Assembly: GCA_012517065.1 (NCBI GenBank) | Contig: JAAYVR010000030.1 | Span: forward strand, 1 to 32,291 | Origin: Verrucomicrobiota bacterium | Lineage (GTDB): Bacteria > Verrucomicrobiota > Verrucomicrobiia > Limisphaerales > J093 | Reading direction: 5' to 3' | DNA: 32,291 nucleotides | Shown here: in pieces, positions 18,601-30,600 of the stretch | How the letters are laid out: every line of letters begins with the position of its first letter | Numbering within the stretch: the first letter of the stretch is position 1 | Position numbers and translations under genes: made by a program | Notes under the pieces: model-generated | Seen by the model: the letters and a program-made list of their open reading frames with translations, nothing else | What the model was told of the DNA's origin: nothing | The model's database searches: none

Positions 18601-21600
18601 GACCGCTGCGCCACCGCCCTCGGACACGCTGGTGCGACGGTTCCGTATGTCGTAGGCATAGGTGGTGGTTCGTTCGAACGGAGAATCGGCTGCCTGAACG
18701 AGCTCGACAAGGTTCCCGACCAGATCGTAGGTGTACCTTGTCATGTTACCCTCGGCGTCGATTTCAAGCCGGACTCGATCCAGGGCGTCATAAACGTATT
18801 CATGCCGTTGGTTGTTGCTGGGGCTCGGATCATTGACGACAATCTCAGCGGTGACCCGGTTGGCGTCGTCAAAGACTCGTTTGGTCACCAGTGCGGTCGA
18901 GGTCGAAGCGGAGAGAGCGGCAGACCCGCCTGCCGTCAGAGTTGTTTCAACGATTTGCTGAACCCAGCGGTCGCGTCCGTCAAACACGCGTTTGGTGGCG
19001 TAACCACGCGGGTTGATCACCAGCACTTCGCGCCCGGCCCCGTCATACTGGTGTTCGTAAACATTGCCAAGCTGGTCGTAACTGAAGCGCAACTGATCGC
19101 GTTGATTGAAGATTTGGACGCTGACATTACCGCGCGGATCGCGCTCATAGACGTAGCGGTAGCGACCATCCGATGGATTTGATCCGGGCGCCACTATGGC
19201 ATAGTCGGTCAGGTCCGCGTCGTATTCATAAGTCCACTCCCAGTAGTACACCTTGCCATCGGCATCGGGTGGATTCGTCTGCCGGATGCGGCGATTGAGA
19301 ACGTCATAGGCGTAAGTGGTCGTATGCTCGTTGGCGTCGGTCTGCGAGACGGTGTTTCCTGCGGCGTCATAAACGGTGCGAGAGACATAGACCTTCTTCT
19401 CGGCGGGCAACAAGTGGCGCTCGAACCGCAGGCGGTTCATGGCGTCATAGACGTACTCTGTCCGATTCCCGTTTTCGTCGATGCTGGCGGTGACATTGCC
19501 GGTGAGGTCGCTGTATTCGAACTTGTGTTGGCTACCGTCGCCGTATGTGACACTGGTAAGCCGCCCGTAGCTGTCGTAAGCGTAGGTGGCAATGGTCCGG
19601 CCCATAGCATCAATTTCCTTGTGGAGCAAGCCTTTGGCGCTGCCGGCAGACGTGTAAGAGTAGCGGGTGGTGACGCTGCCGAGGAGCGGGTCGTTGGTTT
19701 CAATGGTCACAGAGAGTTTGTTGCCCGTCGCCGGGTCCAGCTCGTACCGTTTCACGCGACCGAGGCCATCGATGTACTTGGTGTTCAGCCTGAACTTGAA
19801 TTGATCCTTGTAGTCACCATCCAGGTACTTGAAAGTTTCGTACTCGTAGGTCTCCGTGACCTCGCGCGTGGGCATCGCCGCGTCGGGATTCCCGAAGTCG
19901 GGCCGGTCGATGATCTTCACAACCAGGCCGTAATCATCGTACTGGTACTTGACCCAATTGCCGAGGGCGTTGGTCTGTGTTGAAATACGTTTGGCAGAGT
20001 CATATTTGACCTCGAGACGCGGTCCGAATGGGTCTTTGGAAGCTTCGTACTGGCCGGCATCGTTCAATCGGTACGTGATGGGCGTGCCGTAGAAGTCGGT
20101 GTATATGCCTTTGGCAGATTGGACGAACTTGGGATATTTCTTCCCGCTGATTTCCACCTCGCCGTCAATCACGGAAAGCTGGACGACGTGCGGGTAGGAG
20201 TCATCCCAAGCCAACAGGCGTTTCTTGAGGTCGTCGGCCGTGAGCTTGTCTTTGTCGAGTTCGTCCTCGGCGGGACTCGTGAGACCGATCAACTGAGCGG
20301 GGGCGAGTTTAAACTCGCGGGGAGTCGAGTCGGTGTAGTCAATGCGCCGGCCGCCAAGCACGCGCCCAGAGTACTTGCCATAGGTGATGGTCTCCTTGAA
20401 ATCGTCTTTGAGCGGTTCGGCCGGCTGGTCAACGCCCGGAGGATTACCGCGCTTATGCACCTGGCTGGTCATCAGGTGGGGATGGAGCTTGTCCTCATAC
20501 TGGAAGGTGCGTTTGGTATTGTCGGGGTCGGTGATGCTGATCAGGTTGCCCTGGGAGTCGTACTCGAACTTCGTGACGCGTGCGGCGGGGTCCGTGACGC
20601 TCGTGACATGGCCATCGGTCCAGCTCAACTTGGTTTCAAGTCCGACCGGGTCTCTTATGGTGACCAACCGCTTGTCCTTGTCGTAGATGTATTCGGTCTT
20701 GTTTTCATTCCGATCGACGACGTACTGGAGTTTACCGTACTCGTTGAATTCGTAGCGCGTGCCATCCATCATGAACTTCACGAAGCGTCCGTCTTCGCGC
20801 TGTTTGAGTATGGCGAACTCGGCAGAGAGAGCGGTGAACGGATCGCCGGCTTTCTTGGGAGCGAGGTAGATTTGCTCGCTGCCGTTGCCATCGACGAGCA
20901 CGACAGAACCGTCGCCCTCGAAGATTTCAAAATACCCTTCCAGGCCCCAACCGGCGCCGAACATGCTGGTGAGTTTGCGCCCATCAGCCAGTTTGCGATC
21001 GGTGAAATTGACCACAGCCACGGGTTGGGTTTGTGTTACCAAGTAGCCGCTGCGGAAGGTTTGGGTGGTCTTGTCGTATTGGTAGAGCCCGTACTCGAGC
21101 ACAAACGTGTAAACACCGCTCGGCCCGTCTGAAAGGTCGATTTGGATGGCGGCTCCGTAAGAACCGTGTGGCTCGTCGGAAATCAGTGACTGGATCACGT
21201 CCTTGGGCACGAAGAAGACCTGCTCGTTGCCCGTCAGGCCCATCTTCAGCAGGTCGTCAGAGTACTGAAGTCCAGTGGCCGTCTTGATGTATTCCACCAT
21301 GGGTGCATCGGGCTTGGTCGGGTCGGTGGCCAACGGGTCCGCAATTCGCGCAGTCAGGCGAGCGATCAGATAGGCGTCTTCGCCGGCGAAGGTCCTTGGA
21401 ACACTGTCGAATGCAAAATAAAAGATGGGACGCGCGTCGGCCCGCAACGAGTCGTACTGAATCGTGAGCCCGCGGTTTTGGCCGGCGGAGCTGTATGTCA
21501 CCAGAGTGTGGTATTCGTGGAAGGCGCCGGAATGCACCTCCGCCTCGGATTGCAGACCGGCTTCGACGCGGACAGTTTCGTATGGGTCCGACGTAACCGT

Positions 21601-24600
21601 CGGCTCGTTGTAGTTGTGGCGAGTGGTGGTGAGCACCGGCGTCTCGTTCAGGGGCGTGAATGTCAGCGTGAGCAACTCGCCTTGGAGCAATGGCTGAGCG
21701 GCCAATCCACGCGGCAATCGGCCGAGGGTGATGGGCGCGTAGAGGTTGGGGCTGCCGCCCGCCAGCCCTTCTTCAGGCACACCGAACTTGAGCATGCCAC
21801 CCTCTGAATAGAACCGCATGTCGGCGCGGTTGATCACCCACGGGTTGGTTTCCTCGATTGGGAGGGTCGAGAGCGGCCCATACAAGAGCCAGGAGTATGG
21901 CTGCAACGCCGGCTCCACCGTTGCACCGGACGGGTGCGGGATAGGGTTGCGGTTGGCTGCGACCTCTTCCACCGTGCCGATGATTTCACGCACGTCATAA
22001 GAGAACACGCGGTTTTGCGCCTGGTACGCGGCCAGCAACAGCAGGTTGCCCGGTGCAAGAACAACGTTGTCGGCAAAGCTGTTCATCACAGGGCGCGTCG
22101 CAGCCACCAACCGTGGCCGTTCGACCAATGAAGCGAAGTCACCCAACGGATTTCGGATGATGCCAATGTTGCTTCCGGCGGCGAGCGGCACAGGCCGTGC
22201 AAGGCCGTCGGCGTCCTTAACGTAGAAGTTCCAGGCGAGCAGCGGGCCGAGGTTGGGATTGTGCTTCGGATCGTCTTCGACGTAGCGGTTGTAACCGGTG
22301 ATGAAAGCGTAAGCGGGGTGCTCGCGGCCTTCGGGATGATCGTCATCAACGAGGTACTCTTTCAGTGCATTGGCTGGCAAATAGACAATGCCGGCCGCGT
22401 TCGTGACGCCGAAGACCTGGCGAGGCCGGCCTTCGATGTACCGGAGATTGACGCCGAAGGGCACCAGATCGATGTAATTCACGGTGACAGAGGCGGCGCC
22501 CGGCAAACCGCCACGCTCAACCGCCCACAGTTCGTGCCGCAAGATGCCGAACCCACGACGATCATCGGACCGATCGGTGAACAGGATCACGTTAGCCTCG
22601 TCAGTCGCAGTGACGGCGTAAGGCTCAGACCCGACCGCGGTCACGGCCCCTGGCACATTGGGATCGAAAGCGTCGCCGTTGGCGAGTCGATCAGTGCGGA
22701 TGACCAAGATGTTGCCCGGCTTTCCACTGGAAGCGCCCAAGAGCGTCTTGCCGGGAGCGGCGACAAACAGCCGCGATCCATCGGCACTGAGGGCGAGGCC
22801 GCGCAGACCAAGCGGCGCGTATTCGGACGAAATCGAGACGGTATAGACATGTTTGTTGTAATTGGGCGAGAGCGGGTCCACGTCGATTACATAGACCGAC
22901 CCGCCACCGCTTCGCTCGTCGGTGGCATATAGGTAGTGCCCTTTGCTGTCCACGATCAGGTCGAACAGTTTGGCGCCGGCGGCGTTCTTGAGCTGGATGT
23001 GTTGGACGCCTTTGGTGCTGGGATCGGTGTCGATGTCCGGGACCAGATCGACTTCCTGCATCGCGATGGCATCGATAATGGAGATACCGGCGTCGCCTTG
23101 CAGACTCACATAAGCGCGGGTAGCGTCCGGAGTAACAGCCACATAGCGCGGGGCCAGATTTCGCACGTCGAGGTCTATGCCCAGCGGGATACGAGCGACC
23201 TCGGTCGGCTGCATTTTCTGCATGTCATTGGGCGTGTCAGGGACAGGCACCATCTTGGTCGTATCGATGACCGAGACACTGTTGTCGCCCCCGTTGGCGG
23301 CGAAAGCATAGCGGGATTCAGGAACAACGCGAACAGGGTTGCTTGTGAAGTATTGCACTTGGAAACCGCCGTTACGCGGGACCTGGTTGGGCCGAGTGAC
23401 AGTAATAGCGCCCGTTCCGACAACCACCGTCTGAGGCACCCGGACTCGAAGCTCCTGGGTTCCGTTGGCCAACTCCGTGATCTTGGTGCCTTTGGCAGTC
23501 CCGTCCACCCGAACATCCAAACCGCCCACCGCGAGCACCTTTCCTGCCGAGTCGAACGTGTCACGTCCGCCCACCTCGAAGGTGATGTAAAGGTCTTCCA
23601 CCACGGTGCCGAGGTCTTGGTCAGGCGCGTTGACGTAGGGCGTCTTCATCGTGAACCGGGCGCCCGTAAGCACAAGTACAGGAACTTTCTGCCCCGGATG
23701 GTCCGGATCATCGACAAACTCGAACTTCCCGCTGTTGATCATCGGCTCCTCGATCACACTGGTGACAAACCGGGGCGGCGCAGGCAGGAGCAGACGGGCA
23801 AACTCACCCACCCCGAGTTTCACCTCGGTGGTCGTGACTGTCACGTTGCCGAGCTCGTCGGTGGCTCGCAGCTTGAGTGAATACTCATAACCGCCGACGG
23901 CCGGGACAAGGATATCACCAAGCGGCCCCATGACGGCGTAGTACTTGGGACCACCCTGGCCGCCGCCTGAGACCTTCGTATTGAGTTCGACGATGTGGCC
24001 TTGCTGGCTGCGCATATTCCAATCATAGATGGCGTACATCGCCGACATCATGTTTGGCGCGATGGCCAGAGCCATGCCACCCTTGCTTGGGACACCGAGA
24101 CAAGCGCCGTTGTTCGGGTACGGCCCCATCATCCCACCATACGGCGGTGATGAGGTGCGCATCATGCCGTCCGACCCGACAATCATGCGGTCCACCAACA
24201 TCCAGCCTTCCACGGCGACCTGGCCGGGCCCGTCCGAGATTAGGACTGGTTCGAACAAATACACCGCGTCGCCGGGCTGACGAGATGCAGGCGCGGGCAT
24301 TTCAACGCTCAACGGTTTTTCTCCTCTCGCGCCACCCAAACTGACTTGAATGGCGCCGCAGAACTCCCACCCATAGTTTTCCCACGCCAGAGGGAATTCG
24401 CTCGCCACGTCCGCGCGCGTAAGTGTGCGAACTGTCACTGCCACATTGGATGTCAGAGTTCCTTCGGGAATCCCGATGGTCACCGTGCCGTTGCTAACCA
24501 TGCCGCCTTCACTCCCAATGACGGCGCCGCTGGCCGCCGGCAAAGCCACTTCCACAGCCGATTCGTAACTGTAACCACCGGAAATCGTCGTCACGTAGGT

Positions 24601-27600
24601 CTTGCCCGGAGCAAGCGCTGTCAACAAACCATCGGCCGAAATTGTCGCGACACTTGCGTTGGACACGTAATAGCGGGTCCCCGAAGCCGCGCTCGAAATG
24701 TCAACCACGTCTTCCGGCACGCGTTCAATGACGAGGTACTGCCGTTGCTCGGCAGTAGCCAGGACATACACGGTGGGGAAGAATTGTAGCAATCGACTCT
24801 CCCTCGTTCCAACTGTGACTGCCGTCGCAGCAACGATGCCATCGCGCGACGCTACAACAATAGCCGAGCCCGGACCGACGGCTGTGACCCGCCCAAATTC
24901 ATCCACCGTAACGACAGAAGGACTCGTCGTTGTCCAGGTCAAGTACTCCGGAGGCAGAGCCAGCCCGCGGTCGCCTGCGAATTCGCCATTTACCGCGAGC
25001 TGCAAAGTCTGCCCGATCTGCAGGATCGGGTCCCGAAGTGCCATGCGCAGGTTGAGCAACGGCGCGTTCAGCACATCGACGGTGATTGTCGCAGCGTTCG
25101 AAACGAAACTGCCGTCGTCAGCGAGGAACTCGAACGCAGCCGGTCCAACGTACCCCGCATCCGGTGTGAACAGTGCTGTACCGCGGTCGTCCACAAGCCG
25201 GACAGTGCCATGCTGGACGTTGCGGACGATGAATGTCAGATTCCTTGTATCAAGGTCGCTGGCGAGCGCGGCCAAGTCGATGCGGACTGGCAACCCAGGC
25301 AGCGTAGTTTGCGCGAATGCCGTCACGGTGGGCGGGCTATCCGCAACGAACCCGAAGCTGGCCGATAGGTACGTATGATCGGTGCTGTTGACGACACCGT
25401 CGCGGTTGGCGTCGGCTCTGATCGAGTAGTTTTGTTGCCCGACGTGACTGCCTTGCGCCGTCTGGAATAGCCCTTCGTCTCGAGCATCGACAGTCCCATT
25501 GCCGTCGAGGTCACCGGTGATGGCCATCGCCATCACAAAGTTCCCGCCCGACGCAGGCTGGCCGCCCTCAATCTCGATCACATAGAGCCCGGGCGATGTG
25601 AGATTGAAAAGAGCGTAGCTGACAGCCCCATCGGTCAGCGAAGTAATGGCCGTCTGCCCCAATAAGCGCGGCGGCGCAGGAGTGAGTTGACCTTCAGCCC
25701 TAATCTCGATGGCCAAGGTGATGCTGCCACTGAACGACCTGGCCAGTTCAGCCTCGGTGAGAACAAACCCGTACCGCACCGTCTGCCCCGGATCGAGCAC
25801 GCCAGACGTCGAATTGCTTACGGCACTGCGAAGCGCGCCCAGGAAGGCCGTGACAGGGATGCTACCAATGAAAGTGCCGTCCGCGGCGTATTGGGGTAGT
25901 TGACTGCCTTGCGACGCCGTGGTGAGTGTGGCCGTCAACCTGTTAGCAGCGGTGGCGTCATACGAATACCGAGTCCGCACACCAACACTCAAGTCGGTGA
26001 ATGAGACCAGATTCCCGAGGCGGTCGGATGCATAGACCAGCCTGCGACCGTCGGGTGCGACGATGGCAGCCAGACGCCTGTGCGCCACGCCGTCGGCGTC
26101 CACGATCCGGTCCCACCGGAAAACAATCTGCGAGCCGGCGGGGCCCATGATTCCGCTGTCACTCCATACCAAAGCGCCCGCTGCACCCACAGTGCGTGTT
26201 AGCCGCTGTGCTGCGTCATATTCGTACCGGGTTCCGTCGGATGCTATTAATGAGTATGCCGGACCAGCAAATCGCGAATCAGCCGGATTGTATGGCAGAC
26301 CCGTGCCCGCCTGATAGAAGGCATCTCCCACTTTGATGAGCAGAGCCGATGCAGTCTGCAGAACATAGGATACTCCAGGTTCACCCTGCCATGCCGGGCG
26401 ATAAAACTTCAGGCCAGTGATCTCCTCGACAATGGGCACGAACGTGAATGCCACCCGTGCGCCATCCGGGAGCGTCACGTACAGATGAGTGCCGGCCTGG
26501 ACGGGGCTGAATCGCCCAGTCGCCTCTGCCCCAGTGAGCGCCAAGTCAGAAGTAATCTGCGGTTCTGCACCGGCGAGGAACCAGCCGCACCCAAACGTAC
26601 CCATCTGATCTGCCAACAATCCATCGTACCGGCGGACCAGGTTCACCGGCACACCGTCGAGCACAATACTCAGGTCGGTTGTGTCGAAGCTGAACGACTT
26701 GGGCTTGGCGGTGGTACCAACGTCGATGCGGCGGACAACCGAGGTCTCGCGTCCGGCCATATCGACGGCCGTAAGACGCAGCACATAAGCGCCGTTGGCC
26801 AGCCGTTCAGGGTCGATGACCGCCAATTCCGAGCTGGCCGGCAGTCCGTTTGCACGTGCCAGGGTCACAAAACGGTCCGTGCCATAGGGAGCCAATTCAA
26901 CGGCGTAGTAGTCCAGATTAGTGTCTTGGATTGTGCCCAGCACATTCGTGAGTGAGGCGAGTATGGCGCCTTCGATCGGCTGGGCGAGTTCGACCACAGG
27001 CGCGCTCGTGTCAGCCAGGTCGCGCACTTTCAGCAACGTCGTGGCCGTACCAGTCCGTCCATCGGCATCGGTAGCGCTGGCAACTACCAAAACGTGTCCG
27101 GCTCTGCTTGGCACGTAGGAAGCGCGCCCCAATGAATCAAGCCGAACTGGCTGACCGTCGATTGTCAGGGCCAGGGACTGGATGTCTGCGGTTCCTCCAG
27201 CGGTGACATGAACAAGCGCTGCGCGTCCAACGGCCACCGGGAAGCTCGGGGTCAACTCGACGTGCACCAACGGCACCGCCGGTTCATAGGCCACCACCAA
27301 CGTGAGCGGCTGGCGCGCGACCAGTTCCCCATCGCTCAATTCGATGAGCATGTTGTGTGCGCCCAATTGCGCCTCGGACGGTGTCCAATCCAATTCACCC
27401 GTAGCCGCATTGAATGTGGCGCCTTCGGGCAGACCCTCCACCACACGCCACTGGAGAGTGGTGCCTGCGTCCGGATCAGAACCCGCTATGGCGAGGTGGA
27501 AAGGCTGGCCGGCCTTGAGACCATGCCCACTAAAGCGCGGAAGGTTCGGTGGGCGATTGACATTGAGCACATTGATTCGAACGTCGAGCGCGTCCGTCAA

Positions 27601-30600
27601 TCGCCCCACGCCATCACTGACCACAAAGCGGATCACGTGCTGGCCGGCCTGGTCGAAATCCGGCGTCCAGTTGAATGCGCCTGTGCGCGAATCGAATTCC
27701 ACGCCGGTTGGCGCAGGGCCGTCGATCGAGAAGCGGAGGCTGTCACCGTCCGGATCACCGGCGATCAGGCTGAACCCCATGGGCAGGCCTTCCAACGTCC
27801 ACATGTCGGGCAGGGCTACGAAGACCGGCGCCTGGTTGACGTTGTTGACGGTGATCTTGACATTCTCGCCATCAGACTGGTTGCCGTCCGTCACGTCGAA
27901 CCGCACCACATAAACACCCGCCTGTGAAAAGTCCGGCGTCCATTCAAATACACCGGTCAGAAGATCGAGCTTCGCGCCCCGAGGCAACGACACGGCAGTG
28001 TAACTGAGCTTGTCACCCTCGGGATCAGAAGCTTCGAGCTGCAACCGGAGCAGTTGTCCTTCATCCACAGCGCGAGCGCCAATGGGCTTCAATACAGGCG
28101 CGCCGTTGGAAGTGCGCACAACAACTTTAACCACCGTCTCACTCGAAAGTATTTGGCCCGGATCACCGTGGCCGTTGTCAGTGACCTTGATGCGGACGCT
28201 GAAGGTCGCCGCCTGGTCGGCTGTGGGTGTCCACCGGACGCGTGCTTCGCCGTGGATGGCCGTGGGTTCGATCTGCATACCCGCCGGCGCATTATCCAAC
28301 GTGAAGGTCAGATCGTCCTGGTCAAGATCGGATGCCGTCACCAGGAAACTGAGTTCCTGACCGACCAGCCCAACCTTGTCCGACAACGGCGCGAGCACAG
28401 GTTGCGCGTTCAGACTCACCGCCGTGAACACAAAACTGGCCGTGCCGCTCAACGCCCTCGCCGGGTCGCCATTGCCATCGTCAGTGACAATGACAGTGAT
28501 GGGATAGTTGCCGCGGTGTGAGAGTTGAGGAGCGAACCGAATGGTTGCTGTGCCATTCCCATTGTCTGTGAGCGAGGCGAAAGGCGGCAGTCCATCGGCG
28601 CTAAACCGCAAACGTGCGCCCGACGCATCGTCGGCGTCTGTCGCTGCGACCAACAGTTCTAAGGGCGTGCCGCCGGCGTTGGCCGATTGATTGGCAATGG
28701 GAGCAATCACTGGCGGCGCGTTGAAGTCGCGGACTTCGACGGTGACATTGAGATGGGCGCTGGTGGGCACGCCGGTGCCATCGCCATCATCGGTCACCGC
28801 GAACGAGAGGTTATAGATGCCGGCTTGCGTATATCCCGGAGTCCAGGTGAGGAGTTGCGTGGCCGGGTCAAAAGCAGCGCCCGTGGGCAAGACTTCGTGG
28901 CTGAAGGTTAGCCGTGCGCCGGAATCCTGGACCTCAATCTGCCACTCTTGATCAGAAAGCAATTGCGATACTGGCAAAGCGGGGTGATCGGGATCATAGA
29001 CAATCAAGCGAATAGCCAGGTCTTGGCCCTCGTAGAGCACCAATCGCTCCAAAGCCCCGAATCTGACCGGCCCGTTCACGTTGGTCACTGTGAACCCGGC
29101 CGTCCGTATGTCCGTGGCTTCGCCATCCGTAACGCCGAATTCGATCGAGTACTGGCCGTGCTGGTCGTACCCGGGCGTCCAGAGGAACATCCCGTTGACC
29201 GGATCGAGCGTCGCGCCCAGTGGCAGATTGCGCGAGAAGAACCGGACCGCGTCGCCATCCGAATCCGAGGCGGCCAGTTGCACCTTGATCGTCTGGCCCT
29301 CGGCCAGCACATGGCTCACAATCGGCGCCAGAACGGGCGCCTGGTTGCGATTGCTTACGACCACGGTGAACGACTGCGAGACCTGGCTGTAGCGGTCGGC
29401 GGCATACAGTGTAACGTCCGGATACCGTCCAGCAGAGTAACCATCGGTCTGCCAGACGAGGGTCTGTCGGGCGCTGTCGAACACGGCCCCTGGCGGCAAA
29501 TTGTCCATCCAGTACCGCAGCGTGTCACCGTCGGCATCGAACGCCCCCAATCGCAACTCCAGCCGATCGCCTTCCGCGAGGGTCTGGTCCGGAATCGGAG
29601 CGATCACCGGCGGGGTATTAACTCCGCTGACTGCCACGCTCCACTGATGCCTGGCGTAGCCGCCGCTGGTGTCGTAGGCGCGCACTTCGAACGGCACCGC
29701 CGCCGCGTCGGCTGGTGATGGCGTCCACCTCAACGCGCCGGTAGCCGGGTCAATCGTCGCCCCAGCAGGCCCACGCAGCAGTCTGTACGTCACTGTTCCA
29801 CCGTCCGGATCAGACGCAGCAAATGTGGCTGAATACGACTGTCCGACGGTCGCCCGGTCGCCCGGCGCAGGCGCTGGGGTGAACATGGGCCAACGGTTTG
29901 GCAGCCGCGCAGCCAGCACTCGCGGGCGGAGGTCAAGGGCCTTGGCCAGTGGATTGGCGATGGTCACAGTGCGTGAAACGGTGGTTTGTCCCGGAGCAAG
30001 CTCGCTGCCCGTATCAGCCCCCAAGTCGAAATAGGGGTGCCCTGATTCATCCATTCCATCCGGCGAAAGCGCAGCCACACCATCAAGCGGCAGACCGTCA
30101 AACACGACGCGGACCGGAGATGCCAGAATCACTTGCGAAGTATTGGTGACACTCACTTCGAACGTGACTGTGCCGGCCAACCGGTCGATGCGCGTGTTGG
30201 CAAACTGCGGCACCAGGGTTTCAGTCACTCCGTCGAGCACGCTGAAGCCAGCGGTGTAGGGCTGGCCCAAGGTGAGGCCGCCGGCACTGCGCACACCGGA
30301 ACCCACGACGAGCTCATAGGTGTCCGCAGGCAGCGGCTCGAATTGCAGATGCACGGTCCGGGCAGTGGCGTCGTACACCGCGCCGCCAATTTCAAGCGTA
30401 ATGTTGTTTCCGACGTTGCGCAGGAGGTACCGGTCCAAGGCGGTCACGGAAGCCGGGTCCATGTCGATGTCGAAAACAACGGTGGCAGCGCTCACGCTGC
30501 CGCTTACTAGCGACCGGTCAACGGGTGTCGTCGCTATGACGTGCGGCGGCAACAGCGGCTGAAAGACATCCACCTGCTTGGACTGCGTCACGAACAAGCG

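Noticed and set aside
20119-23880. Plus-strand open frames at 20119-21132 and 22936-23880
   Set aside because: They lie wholly antisense to well-recognised domains of the giant protein and show no family motifs of their own.
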